Assembly (NCBI RefSeq): GCF_026162625.1
Contig: NZ_JAOTBD010000002.1
Location: 1 to 64,000, forward strand
DNA from: Paracoccus beibuensis
GTDB lineage: Bacteria; Pseudomonadota; Alphaproteobacteria; Rhodobacterales; Rhodobacteraceae
DNA length: 64,000 bases
Direction: 5' to 3'
Shown one piece after another: positions 34,600 to 46,159 of this stretch (position 1 is the first letter of the stretch; each line of letters opens with the position of its first letter). The notes beneath the pieces were generated by a model. That model had not been told where the DNA came from. It worked only from the letters and a program-made list of their open reading frames with translations, and did not search any database. The position numbers and the translations under genes are program-made.

Positions 34600-35630
34600 C
34601 GCAGCAGCGAACGCAGGCCCAGCTTGAGCAACGCGGCAGCCAGGGCAGCCGCCTGAGCCAGGACCAGCGCGATCAGCCCCATTGCGGCCAGCGCAAGGTC
34701 GCTGATGCGGCTCAGCAGGCGCAGGCTGCGGGCCTTTCCCAGCACCTCGAGCGTCCGGCGCGTGTCGGATCCCGTCACATCCGACAGGCGGGCAAGGGCG
34801 CGCAGGTCCTCCGGTCCATCGGCAAGGCGCAGAAGCGGCAGCACCTCGGCGGTGGAGGTTCGGTTCGCAAGCTTGCGCACGTCGCCCGCCATGGCGCTCA
34901 GCGCCGCGACTGGGGCTGGGCTTCGCGTGGCCCCGCGCAGGGCGCGCCGCATTCCTGGGGTCAGCGCATCCGCGCGCCGCGCGACCCGCAGCACCGTGGC
35001 CGAGCCTTTCAGCGTCAGGCTGCTGCCCGCCGTGGCGATTGTCGCGACCGTGGCGGCCAGTCCGATACCCGCCAGCGCGGCCTCGATTTCGTCGACCTCG
35101 CCTCCCGCGACGAGATTGCCGCCCTGCCGAGCCAACGCAGCGGCATCGCCGGCGGGCGACAGTTCGAACGGCAACGTGCAGCTTGCGACGAGCGCCAAGC
35201 TGGGGCACTGCGTAACGTCGGCAATGCAGACGCCGCAGTCCGACACGGCTGCCCTCCAACCTTCATGTGCGGCCCGTGCCTCGTCAACCTGCGCCTGCAG
35301 CGCGGGCGGAAGAATAACGTCGTGGTCCCGGCCCAGATCGGTCAGCAGCGTCACGCGCGGCGTGTCATCGTCAGCCAGCGCAGCCTGAAGGCGCGGGACC
35401 AGCCATTCCGGCGTCACCTCCCGGGCCATGGCGGCTTCGATTGCCATCTGCGCCTTGGCGGCACTGCGCTGGATGACCGGGTTGACAAAAGGGTTCTGCG
35501 ACAGAACCCATCCCGTGACGGCCACGCTGCCGACCGCCCAGAGGAGGAGGATCATGCGCGCCAGCGCCCGAAGACGGTTCCGCGGTGCCGGGCCGGGGCG
35601 ATAATCGGCGACGATGGCCTGCGCTGCCAC
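34596..35630 (-). CDS. Hypothetical membrane protein, Rhodobacterales type
   Basis: 344 residues, no named domain recognised. One transmembrane helix lies near the N-terminus (about 26-44, ARMILLLWAVGSVAVTGWVL). A long hydrophobic Ala/Leu-rich C-terminal segment (about 308-335, LALAAMGLIALVLAQAAALA) suggests a second anchor. The region between has three close cysteines (SDCGVCIADVTQC) and a glycine-rich stretch. The first ATG after the stop is used, since the next in-frame ATG would cut into the hydrophobic segment. It begins seven bases before the stop of lrp on the same strand, so it may be co-transcribed downstream of lrp. Confidence 0.7.
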   Translation of the reverse strand: MAAQAIVADYRPGPAPRNRLRALARMILLLWAVGSVAVTGWVLSQNPFVNPVIQRSAAKAQMAIEAAMAREVTPEWLVPRLQAALADDDTPRVTLLTDLGRDHDVILPPALQAQVDEARAAHEGWRAAVSDCGVCIADVTQCPSLALVASCTLPFELSPAGDAAALARQGGNLVAGGEVDEIEAALAGIGLAATVATIATAGSSLTLKGSATVLRVARRADALTPGMRRALRGATRSPAPVAALSAMAGDVRKLANRTSTAEVLPLLRLADGPEDLRALARLSDVTGSDTRRTLEVLGKARSLRLLSRISDLALAAMGLIALVLAQAAALAAALLKLGLRSLLR

Positions 35631-35636
35631 GAGCGG

Positions 35637-36137
35637 TCAGCCCGCCTCGCGGACACGCTCCTCGACGATCTCGAAGGGGATCGTCGGTTCGTCCTTTGCG
35701 CCGCGTATCACCAGCGAGGTCTTGACCGAAGCCACGTTGGGCGCGGCCGTCAGGTTGTTCGTCAGAAAGCGCTGAAAGGTCGAAAGGTCAGGCGACACAC
35801 ATTTCAGGATGAAGTCGATTTCACCGTTCAGCATGTGGCATTCGCGGACCAGCGGCCAGCCCTGCACAAGCGTTTCGAATGCCGACAGGTCTCTCTCGGA
35901 CTGCGACGCCAGGCGGACCATTGCGAACACCTGCACCTCGAACCCCAACTCGCGGGCGTTGATGTCGGCATGGTAGCCGCGGATATAACCCAGTTCCTCC
36001 AACGTGCGGACGCGGCGCAGGCAGGGCGGGGCCGAGATCCCGACGCGGCGCGCGAGCTCGACATTGGTCATCCGGCCATCGGCCTGAAGTTCGGCCAGGA
36101 TCTTGCGGTCGATGTCGTCGAGTTTGGCGCCAGCCAT
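35637..36137 (-). CDS. Lrp/AsnC-family transcriptional regulator
   Basis: A 166-residue feast/famine regulator. The N-terminal winged helix is residues about 5-65 (LDDIDRKILAELQADGRMTN, ELARRVGISAPPCLRRVRTL). The C-terminal RAM ligand-binding domain is about 70-150 (YHADINARELGFEVQVFAMV). The ATG at 36137 fits the family N-terminus MAGAKLDDID. It is divergent from trxB, a gene pair common in Rhodobacter and Paracoccus relatives. Which amino acid it senses is unknown. It probably binds the intergenic repeats at 36170-36212 and so may control trxB and itself. Confidence 0.9.
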   Translation of the reverse strand: MAGAKLDDIDRKILAELQADGRMTNVELARRVGISAPPCLRRVRTLEELGYIRGYHADINARELGFEVQVFAMVRLASQSERDLSAFETLVQGWPLVRECHMLNGEIDFILKCVSPDLSTFQRFLTNNLTAAPNVASVKTSLVIRGAKDEPTIPFEIVEERVREAG

Positions 36138-36169
36138 GTCTGTCTTTCTTTGTTCGGTCGAGGCGTTGC

Positions 36170-36212
36170 CAGAAACTACAACGCGCGCCCCTGCGGCGCA
36201 ACATTGTTTCTG
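36170..36212. promoter_or_regulatory. Inverted repeat between lrp and trxB
   Basis: CAGAAAC at 36170-36176 is the exact reverse complement of GTTTCTG at 36206-36212. The similarity extends inward, with TACAACGCG facing, on the other strand, AATGTTGCG. Two opposed half-sites about 29 bases apart in a divergent lrp intergenic region fit binding by a multimeric Lrp-type protein. This is inference from layout. Confidence 0.4.
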
Positions 36213-36226
36213 TCCCCCGCTGGTGA

Positions 36227-37285
<1,059 letters not shown>

Positions 37286-37289
37286 AACA

Positions 37290-37323
37290 GGCGGTGCAGC
37301 GGGACAGGTCCCGCTGCACCGCC
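37290..37323 (+). terminator. Perfect long hairpin after trxB
   Basis: A 16-bp perfect stem (37290-37305 with 37308-37323) lies just after the trxB stop. There is no T run, so it could act as an atypical terminator or as a 3' stabilising structure. Confidence 0.6.
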
Positions 37324-37480
37324 GCGGCTTCCGGGGCGTCAGATTTACGCGCCCGTGCATCTGCGAAAAGCGTTTTCCCAGACTTGAATATCGCCTTGAA
37401 GGCCGCTATGCGTCCCGCGAACCACGCCTCCACCCGGATCGCGTGCTGCCCCGCCACCCCTGCAACCACCAGGCCTGTTC

Positions 37481-39190
37481 ATGACCCACCCGAATCAGAC
37501 CCCGATCCCTGAACTCTATGTCTCGGCCGAGGCTGCCGCCTCGCTGAAGGACGAAGCTGGCAACATGCCCAGCTGGGACCTGACGCCGCGCCAGCTGTGC
37601 GATCTGGAACTGTTGATGAACGGGGGTTTCAACCCGCTGAAGGGGTTCCTGACACAAGCGGACTATGACGGGGTGGTCAACGACATGCGCCTGACCTCGG
37701 GCGCGCTGTGGCCGATGCCCATCAACCTGGACGTCAGCGAGAAGTTCGCCGAGGGGCTGGAACCCGGCACCGACATCGCCCTGCGCGACCAGGAAGGTGT
37801 GATCCTGGCGATCATGTCGGTCACCGACAATTGGACGCCGAACAAGTCGATCGAGGCCGAGAAGGTCTTCGGCGCCGACGACGTGGCGCATCCGGCCGTC
37901 AACTACCTGCACAACGTCGCGGGCCCGGTCTACCTGGGCGGCCCGATCAAGGGCCTGCAGGCGCCCACGCACTACGACTTCCGCGCGCGCCGCAACACGC
38001 CGAACGAACTGCGCACCATGTTCAAGAAGCTGAACTGGCAGCGCGTCGTGGTCTTCCAGACCCGCAACCCTCTGCACCGCGCGCACCAGGAGCTGACATT
38101 CCGCGCCGCGCGCGAGGCGCAGGCCAACCTGATGATCCACCCGGTCGTCGGCATGACCAAGCCCGGCGACGTCGATCACTTCACCCGCGTCCGCTGCTAT
38201 GAGGCGGTGCTGGACAAGTACCCCTCGGCCACGACCACGCTGTCGCTGCTGAACCTGGCGATGCGCATGGCCGGCCCGCGCGAGGCCGTCTGGCACGGGC
38301 TGATCCGCAAGAACCACGGCGCGACTCACTTCATCGTCGGCCGCGACCACGCCGGCCCCGGCAAGAACAGCGCGGGCGTGGACTTCTATGGCCCCTATGA
38401 CGCGCAGGACCTGTTCCGCAAGCACCAGGACGAGATCGGCGTCGAGATGGTCGACTTCAAGCACATGGTCTATGTGCAGGAACGCGCACAGTACGAACCC
38501 GCAGACGAGATCGAGGAGGGCGTGACCGTCCTCAATATCAGCGGCACGGAACTGCGCCGCCGCCTGCGCGAGGGGCTGGAGATCCCCGAGTGGTTCAGCT
38601 TCCCCGAAGTCGTGCAGGAACTGCGCCGCAACTCGCCCCCGCGCGCCAAGCAGGGCTTCACCGTCTTCTTCACCGGCCTGTCGGGCAGCGGCAAGTCGAC
38701 GGTCGCGAACGCGCTGATGGTGAAGCTGATGGAAATGGGCGGCCGCCCCGTGACGCTGCTGGACGGCGACGTGGTGCGCAAGCACCTGTCGTCCGAACTG
38801 GGCTTCAGCAAGGAGCACCGCGACATCAACATCAAGCGCATCGGCTATGTCGCGTCCGAGATCACCAAGAACGGCGGCATCGCGATCTGCGCGCCTATCG
38901 CGCCCTATACCGCCACCCGCCGCGCCGTCCGCGAGATGATCGAGGCCGGTGGCGCCTTCGTCGAGGTCCATGTCGCCACCCCGCTGGAGGAGTGCGAGCG
39001 CCGCGACCGCAAAGGCCTCTACAGGCTGGCGCGCGAAGGGAAGATCAAAGAGTTCACGGGCATCTCGGACCCTTACGAGGAACCGAAGACGCCCGAGCTG
39101 CGGCTGGACACAACGGATATCGACGTCGACGGCGTCGCGCACCAGGTGCTTCTGAAGCTGGAAGGCATGGGGCTGATCGGTCTCAGCTGA
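37481..39190 (+). CDS. Fused sulfate adenylyltransferase / adenylylsulfate kinase
   Basis: A bifunctional sulfate-activating enzyme of 569 residues. The N-terminal 385 residues are a dissimilatory/fungal-type ATP sulfurylase with PUA-like start (DLTPRQLCDLELLMNGGFNP), the ATP motif FQTRNPLHRAHQELTFRAA and later GRDHAGPGKN. The C-terminal part (about 390-569) is an APS kinase with P-loop FFTGLSGSGKSTVANAL, LDGDVVRKHLSSELGFSKEH and KGLYRLAREGKIKEFTGISD. It makes PAPS from sulfate and two ATP. The start is set by MTHPNQTPIPELYVS. This one-chain form replaces the separate CysD/CysN/CysC set. No other sulfur gene is adjacent. The 150 bases upstream hold no riboswitch that I recognise. Confidence 0.94.
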   Translation: MTHPNQTPIPELYVSAEAAASLKDEAGNMPSWDLTPRQLCDLELLMNGGFNPLKGFLTQADYDGVVNDMRLTSGALWPMPINLDVSEKFAEGLEPGTDIALRDQEGVILAIMSVTDNWTPNKSIEAEKVFGADDVAHPAVNYLHNVAGPVYLGGPIKGLQAPTHYDFRARRNTPNELRTMFKKLNWQRVVVFQTRNPLHRAHQELTFRAAREAQANLMIHPVVGMTKPGDVDHFTRVRCYEAVLDKYPSATTTLSLLNLAMRMAGPREAVWHGLIRKNHGATHFIVGRDHAGPGKNSAGVDFYGPYDAQDLFRKHQDEIGVEMVDFKHMVYVQERAQYEPADEIEEGVTVLNISGTELRRRLREGLEIPEWFSFPEVVQELRRNSPPRAKQGFTVFFTGLSGSGKSTVANALMVKLMEMGGRPVTLLDGDVVRKHLSSELGFSKEHRDINIKRIGYVASEITKNGGIAICAPIAPYTATRRAVREMIEAGGAFVEVHVATPLEECERRDRKGLYRLAREGKIKEFTGISDPYEEPKTPELRLDTTDIDVDGVAHQVLLKLEGMGLIGLS

Positions 39191-39250
39191 CCTTCGCGGC
39201 GGCGCGGCGGTCGACGTCGCGCCGTGCATTTTAAGGACCTAGAGCCGGTC

Positions 39251-40072
39251 ATGACCCAGCCTGTCGCGCCCTGGCGATCCTCGCTCGAGGTTATGGATAT
39301 CGGAACCGGGCGCCCGCGCGTCATCCTGCGCACCGACAAGCTGATCGAGGCGCCAAACTGGCACCCCCACGGCTGGTTCCTGGTCAACGGCGACGGGCGG
39401 CTGTGGCAGGCCGACGCTTCCGGCCTTCGGCCGATCCGGATGCCGCATGACGAGCGGTGCAACAACGACCACGGTTTCCTGCCGGACGGACGGATCGTCT
39501 TCAGCTCGCACGACGGCACTGGCGCCGGCATCCATGTTTGGGATGGCACCGGTGTAACGCCGCTGGAGATGGCGCGCCCCAGCTGGTGGCACGGTGCACA
39601 CGGCGGTTTGCTGACCTACGCCTGTGCGAGGGGCGACCGCGTGGTCCGTATCGCCATCAGCGACCTTTCGGGCAACGAGGAGATAGTGCTGACACCGGCA
39701 GATGCCCATCACGACGGACCGGACTTCTCAAGCTGCGGCCAGTTCATCTGGTTCAATTCGGATGCAACGGGACATGCCCAGATCTGGCGCATGCGCCGGG
39801 ACGGGGCAGAGGCAGGCGTGGTCTTCGAGGATGACAACGTGAACTGGTTTCCCCACCCGTCGCCCTGCGGTCGCCATGTCGTCTACCTGGCCTACGAGCC
39901 GGGGACCGAGGAGCATCCGCGCGACCGGGACGTCGCCTTGTGGATCATGCGTCCCGACGGTTCCGACAGGCGGAAGCTGCTGGACGTTCACGGCGGGCAG
40001 GGAACGCTGAACGTTCCCTGCTGGTCGCCAGACGGCACTTCCGTCGCCTTCATGCGCTACGCATCGTCGTAG
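39251..40072 (+). CDS. TolB-like beta-propeller (WD40/PD40-type) protein
   Basis: A protein of about 273 residues built of repeated TolB/PD40 blades. Repeats carry motifs such as DHGFLPDGRIVFSSHDGTG, HDGPDFSSCGQFIWFNSDAT, WFPHPSPCGRHVVYLAYEPG and WSPDGTSVAFMRYA. No signal peptide is evident, unlike periplasmic TolB, so it may be cytosolic. The start is uncertain: ATG 39251, or GTG 39224 nine codons earlier. AAGGA lies at 39233-39237. Related Rhodobacterial proteins occur singly and have no known function. It follows sat-cysC by 60 bases and may be co-transcribed. Confidence 0.75.
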   Translation: MTQPVAPWRSSLEVMDIGTGRPRVILRTDKLIEAPNWHPHGWFLVNGDGRLWQADASGLRPIRMPHDERCNNDHGFLPDGRIVFSSHDGTGAGIHVWDGTGVTPLEMARPSWWHGAHGGLLTYACARGDRVVRIAISDLSGNEEIVLTPADAHHDGPDFSSCGQFIWFNSDATGHAQIWRMRRDGAEAGVVFEDDNVNWFPHPSPCGRHVVYLAYEPGTEEHPRDRDVALWIMRPDGSDRRKLLDVHGGQGTLNVPCWSPDGTSVAFMRYASS

Positions 40073-40376
40073 CGCCGTATTCATCCCAAGGGTCGTCGCT
40101 GGCGCGCTTGGCTGAGGTTCATGCCTCGCGATGAACGTACGGCCAATAGGCTGATCGCGCTGGCTGCAGACATTCTCGCTGAGTGCTTCTGCGGTCCAGT
40201 CAGCGTCACCACCGTCGATATCAAGACAGGACCGTCCGCGACGCAATTATTGGCAGTCGCGCATTTTCAGGTAGGGTTCACTATGGTCTGAGAGGCCAGT
40301 CCAAAGCCCGCACGAACGCGAGCGAGAGGTGCCCGAGATCATCTGCCAACCGCCATGCTGGCTTGAGCAACCGGCG
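40073..40376. other. 304-base gap, one weak small frame
   Basis: No recognised gene. On the plus strand 40121-40291 could encode 56 residues (MPRDERTANRLIALAADILA at the start), but the ribosome-binding site is poor (GAGG only 3 bases away) and I know no relative. On the minus strand, downstream of the DUF1150 stop, a short open stretch reads RLLKPAWRLADDLGHLSLAF without a start codon. This could be a fragment of a lost gene or mobile element. Confidence 0.35.
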
Positions 40377-40604
40377 CTAATGGACGCTGACCGGCTGCAG
40401 TTCGTTCTGGCGGGCCAGGACGAAGGCCATGCGGCGGTCGCGCACAAGGGCAAGTCGTTCGCCCTCGGCGTCGTGGACGGCGTACATGGTGGTGATGCCC
40501 GGCAACTGCTCTTGCAGGTCTTGGGGCAGGGTGTCCGTCGCAACTTCGCGGATATAGACGGTGGGCGCATCGGCGGCGTCGCCGAAGTCGAATTTGCTAT
40601 CCAT
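40377..40604 (-). CDS. DUF1150 family small protein
   Basis: A 75-residue protein with MDSKFDFGDAADAPTVYIRE followed by LPGITTMYAVHDAEGERLAL and RRMAFVLARQNELQPVSVH. This matches the alphaproteobacterial DUF1150 family, regularly found beside small heat-shock genes. It starts two bases after the hsp20 stop in the same direction, so it is almost certainly co-transcribed and heat-induced. Function unknown. The linkage suggests a role with the small heat-shock protein. Confidence 0.85.
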   Translation of the reverse strand: MDSKFDFGDAADAPTVYIREVATDTLPQDLQEQLPGITTMYAVHDAEGERLALVRDRRMAFVLARQNELQPVSVH

Positions 40605-40605
40605 T

Positions 40606-41025
40606 TCAGATCCCCTCCTTGCGGCTGATCGGGATGGTCTTGACGACCTGCTGAGGGTTGGTTCGACGCAGATCGATATGCAGCAGTCCGTTTTCCATTC
40701 CGGCCGACACAACCTCGACTCCGTCCGCCAGCACGAAGCTGCGCTGGAACGCGCGCGAGGCGATGCCGCGGTGCAGGAAGACGCGGCTCTCCTCGGTCTC
40801 AGGCATCCGGCCACGGATCACGAGCTGCCGGTCCTCGGTGGTTATGGCCAGATCGTCGTCCAAAAATCCCGCAACCGCCAGTGTGATGCGGAAGGCATCG
40901 GGCGGGAGGTGCTCGATATTGTAAGGCGGATAGCCCTCGGCGCCTTTTGCGGCGCGTTCGACAAGGCGTTCAAGCTGGTCGAACCCCAGAAGGTAGGGAT
41001 GGGATCCCAAGGAAATCTTCGACAT
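40606..41025 (-). CDS. Hsp20-family small heat-shock protein
   Basis: A 139-residue IbpA-type holdase chaperone. The alpha-crystallin domain spans about residues 30-125, from YPPYNIEHLPPDAFRITLAV through VAGFLDDDLAITTEDRQLVI and RGIASRAFQRSFVLADGVEV to MENGLLHIDLRR. A C-terminal I-x-I-like tail (TIPISRKEG) is present. The start MSKISLGSHPYLLGFDQLER is the usual N-terminus, chosen over a longer frame. The promoter at 41095-41123 resembles the RpoH class. It forms a pair with the DUF1150 gene. Confidence 0.93.
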   Translation of the reverse strand: MSKISLGSHPYLLGFDQLERLVERAAKGAEGYPPYNIEHLPPDAFRITLAVAGFLDDDLAITTEDRQLVIRGRMPETEESRVFLHRGIASRAFQRSFVLADGVEVVSAGMENGLLHIDLRRTNPQQVVKTIPISRKEGI

Positions 41026-41094
41026 TTCAGCCCTTTGAGTGGAAGCGACTGTTGTTGTTCGGGGTCCCGGTGCGGCAACCCCTGATACCTTGCA

Positions 41095-41123
41095 ATATGT
41101 GAACGCTTGAAAGCCTTTGCAAG
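41095..41123 (-). promoter_or_regulatory. Heat-shock (RpoH-type) promoter for hsp20
   Basis: Read leftward, CTTG (41120-41123) is followed after 18 bases by CACATAT (41095-41101). This is close to the sigma-32 pattern CTTG-N17/18-CCYATNT. It lies about 70 bases upstream of the hsp20 start, in the expected orientation, and an rpoH gene is present in the same window. Confidence 0.5.
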
Positions 41124-41184
41124 ATCCCTGCGGCTGACAGGGCGCCGCCCCATGGCGCACAAGGCGCCGCGGCAGCTGGTCGGT

Positions 41185-41209
41185 GCCGCCGCGGACGAGC
41201 CGCGGCGGC
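41185..41209 (-). terminator. GC hairpin downstream of the TRAP receptor gene
   Basis: A 10-bp perfect stem (41185-41194 with 41200-41209) closes a 5-base loop, 14 bases beyond the stop of the leftward TRAP gene. It has no T run, so it is a weaker terminator candidate. Confidence 0.45.
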
Positions 41210-41222
41210 GGGGGCTGCGGGA

Positions 41223-42428
<1,206 letters not shown>

Positions 42429-42523
42429 TTACCCCCCCATGCCAGCCTGTCGAGAGCCGAGCGAAGTTCCGCCGGGTAATTTTCGCCCCATCGCCGGCAG
42501 CCGCGCGCCGGGCGGGTCATGCA

Positions 42524-42546
42524 GCCGATTGTGCTGCCCAATCGGC
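42524..42546. promoter_or_regulatory. Perfect inverted repeat between TRAP receptor and MocR genes
   Basis: GCCGATTG (42524-42531) and CAATCGGC (42539-42546) are exact reverse complements, 7 bases apart, 48 bases before the mocR start and 165 before the TRAP start. A 23-base two-fold site in a divergent regulator intergenic region is a natural operator candidate. Confidence 0.4.
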
Positions 42547-42593
42547 GGGATTAACACTTCTGTCACAGACAGGTGTGGCCCGGGGTAAAGCAC

Positions 42594-44015
42594 ATGCGCA
42601 TCGACGACTGGCAGCCTGACCTGTCCCTGCAGCAGGGACCCAAGTTTCGCGCGCTGGCCAATGCTCTGCGCGAGGCGGCCCGGTCAGGCGAACTCGCGCC
42701 CGGAACGCGCCTGCCGCCGATGCGAGAGCTTGCCTGGCGGCTGAAGGTCACCACCGGCACGGTCGCACGCGCCTATCAGGTCGCCGCGGCCGAAGGGGTG
42801 GTCGAGAGCCATGTCGGGCGGGGCAGCTTTGTCGCCGCGCCGCCCGCCAGGCGGCCCGCGCCGCAGCCGCTGCTCTACGAGGCGCTGGACGGCGGCTGGC
42901 GTGCCGAGGGGCTGGCCGACCTGCGCATCCCCCAGCTGCCCGATTGCGGCCAGGCGGCGCGGATCGGCACTCAGCTTGCGTCAATCGCGACCCAGATGGG
43001 GACAGCGGTTCTGGATTACACGCCGCTCAGCAGCGATGCGGAGTGCCGGTGCGCGGCCGTCGCATGGCTGCAGGGACGCCAGTTGGGCGCGCTGACGCCC
43101 GACGACATGGTGCTGACACATGGTGGACAACATGCGATAACGCTGGTCATGGGCCTGTGTCTGGCCGACCAGCCGGCCAAGGTCATGGCCGAGGCCCTGA
43201 CTTATCCGGGAATGCGCCATGCCGCGCGGCTGATGCGGGCCGAGACGCTGCCGGTCCCGCTGGATGATGAAGGGATGATCCCCGACGCGCTGGACCGCAC
43301 CGCCCGAAGTTCGGGGGCGCGGCTGGTCTGCCTGACACCCTCGGCGCAGAACCCGACGCTTGCCGGCATGAGCGCCGAACGCAAGGCCCGGATCGTCGAG
43401 GTTGCACGTCGCCACGACCTGCAGATCATCGAGGACGAGTGCTACGCCCCAAGCCCAGCCGCAACTGCCGGTCCCAGCCTGCGGATGCTGGCCCCCGAGC
43501 GCGTGTGGCACGTATCGAGCTTTTCCAAGATCATCGCGGCCGGGCTGCGCTTCGGCATGTTGATCTGCCCCGAGGGAATGGGTCAGGCCGGCCGCATCGC
43601 TGCCCAGCACAGCCACATGGGCCTGTCGCTGCCGATCATGGCGCTGGTGCTGCGCTTGCTGGAAAGCGGAGAGGCCGAGCACATTGCGGGCGAGGTGCTG
43701 ACCGTGGTCGAGGATCGCCGCATGCTGGCGCTGAGCCTGTTGGAGGGTTTGGGCGCCGTCAGCCGTCACGGCGTTCCGATGCTGTGGCTGCCCGTAACCC
43801 CGCCTTGGAGATCCGAGGACCTTGTGTCCCGCGCGGCCCAGGCGGGCGTCGTCATTCGTCCTGCCAGCGACTTCGCCGCCGCACCTGGCGTGGAGCCTGC
43901 GGTGGACGGCATCAGGATCGCCCTCAACTGTCGGATGGAGCGGGAGCGTCTGGCAAGGGCGCTGGCGGCACTGGCGCAGATGGTCCGGTCGGGACCCCTG
44001 GTGGGACCGGAATAG
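42594..44015 (+). CDS. MocR-family (GntR-aminotransferase) transcriptional regulator
   Basis: A PLP-dependent regulator of 473 residues. An N-terminal GntR winged helix spans about 10-75 (FRALANALREAARSGELAPG, LPPMRELAWRLKVTTGTVAR). A fold-type I aminotransferase-like domain runs from about 100 on. It has LTHGGQHAITLVMGLCLADQ, CLTPSAQNPTLAGMSAERKA, IIEDECYAP and the Schiff-base Lys in SSFSKIIAAGLRFG. ATG 42594 (MRIDDWQPDLS) is chosen over a GTG seven codons upstream. It is divergent from the TRAP receptor gene, which suggests control of uptake of a carboxylate or amino compound. The effector is unknown. Confidence 0.88.
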   Translation: MRIDDWQPDLSLQQGPKFRALANALREAARSGELAPGTRLPPMRELAWRLKVTTGTVARAYQVAAAEGVVESHVGRGSFVAAPPARRPAPQPLLYEALDGGWRAEGLADLRIPQLPDCGQAARIGTQLASIATQMGTAVLDYTPLSSDAECRCAAVAWLQGRQLGALTPDDMVLTHGGQHAITLVMGLCLADQPAKVMAEALTYPGMRHAARLMRAETLPVPLDDEGMIPDALDRTARSSGARLVCLTPSAQNPTLAGMSAERKARIVEVARRHDLQIIEDECYAPSPAATAGPSLRMLAPERVWHVSSFSKIIAAGLRFGMLICPEGMGQAGRIAAQHSHMGLSLPIMALVLRLLESGEAEHIAGEVLTVVEDRRMLALSLLEGLGAVSRHGVPMLWLPVTPPWRSEDLVSRAAQAGVVIRPASDFAAAPGVEPAVDGIRIALNCRMERERLARALAALAQMVRSGPLVGPE

Positions 44016-44041
44016 GCGCGGCCGATCCGTCCGGCCGCGCC
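44015..44041. terminator. Terminator between mocR and eno
   Basis: A 10-bp perfect stem (44015-44024 with 44032-44041) begins in the last base of the mocR stop codon and lies six bases from the eno stop. It is between convergent genes and probably serves both. Confidence 0.6.
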
Positions 44042-44047
44042 CTGTAA

Positions 44048-45391
<1,344 letters not shown>

Positions 45392-46078
45392 TCACGGCAG
45401 GTTGATCCGCGCCCAGATCGGCAGGTGGTCGGAGGCGTCGCGCGCGCCCGCCCCGCTGAAGACGCCGGTCTCGACCAGGTCGAGGTTCGTCGACATCGCC
45501 ATCCGGTCCAGCCGCAGCTGCGGCAGGGGCGCCGGATAGGACGGGCCCGGCGCGATCATCCGAAAACCAGCCAGCGATTCAAGCCCGCGGTCGTCGCGCC
45601 ACTCGTTGAAGTCGCCCATCATCACGATCCGGTCGTCGGCGATGCGGGCCGCCTGCGCGGTGATGCGGGTCAGCTGCTGCCGGCGCGAGGATCGCGCGAG
45701 GCCCAGGTGCATGCCGATCACCGTCAGCCCGGGCAGCCGCAGCGCAATGGCGCCCCGTGGTTCCAGCCCCGGCAAGGGCAGGCGGCGCAGGGTCGCGATC
45801 TCGGCCAGGTGGGGGCGCATCAGGATGGTCTGACCGTGCCAGCCGAGGCTGCTTTCGGTGGTGCCGTTGATGCGGGCGGGCAGCAGGCCCGTCTCGGCCT
45901 GGATCAGCTTGCGCGGCAGCGCCTCGGGACGCACGCCGTATCGGAAGTCGACCTCTTGCAGGGCGATGATGTCGGGGTCCAGCGCGCGGATGACGGCAAG
46001 GTTCCGCAAAGGCGCATGGGGTCCCGTCATGCCGCGGCACTTGTGGAGGTTGTAGCTGGCCAGTTTCAGCATCTTCAT
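45392..46078 (-). CDS. Endonuclease/exonuclease/phosphatase-family protein
   Basis: A 228-residue EEP-fold hydrolase. Active-site landmarks in order: the N-terminal SYNLHKCRG, the metal Glu in IIALQEVDFR near residue 42, His in GMHLGLAR, the Asp/Asn motif MMGDFNEWRDDR near 150, and the C-terminal SDHLPIWARI with the catalytic Asp-His. Substrate is unknown; relatives act on DNA, inositol phosphates or sphingomyelin. No signal peptide. It lies upstream of eno on the same strand and may be co-transcribed with it. Confidence 0.88.
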   Translation of the reverse strand: MKMLKLASYNLHKCRGMTGPHAPLRNLAVIRALDPDIIALQEVDFRYGVRPEALPRKLIQAETGLLPARINGTTESSLGWHGQTILMRPHLAEIATLRRLPLPGLEPRGAIALRLPGLTVIGMHLGLARSSRRQQLTRITAQAARIADDRIVMMGDFNEWRDDRGLESLAGFRMIAPGPSYPAPLPQLRLDRMAMSTNLDLVETGVFSGAGARDASDHLPIWARINLP

Positions 46079-46124
46079 TCCATTGGGTCGCGGTGTCGCG
46101 TCGCGCGGATCATGACAACGATCC

Positions 46125-46146
46125 GCCGGCCCGCAAGGGGGCCGGC
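46125..46146 (-). terminator. Hairpin downstream of selO
   Basis: GCCGGCCC (46125-46132) pairs with GGGCCGGC (46139-46146) over a 6-base loop, 14 bases beyond the selO stop. No T run follows on the minus strand. Confidence 0.45.
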
Positions 46147-46159
46147 ACGCATATCGACG

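Noticed and set aside
37323-37480. Possible SAM-II type or other riboswitch upstream of sat-cysC
   Set aside because: None of the conserved core segments is visible and no regulated sulfur-metabolism leader was recognised.
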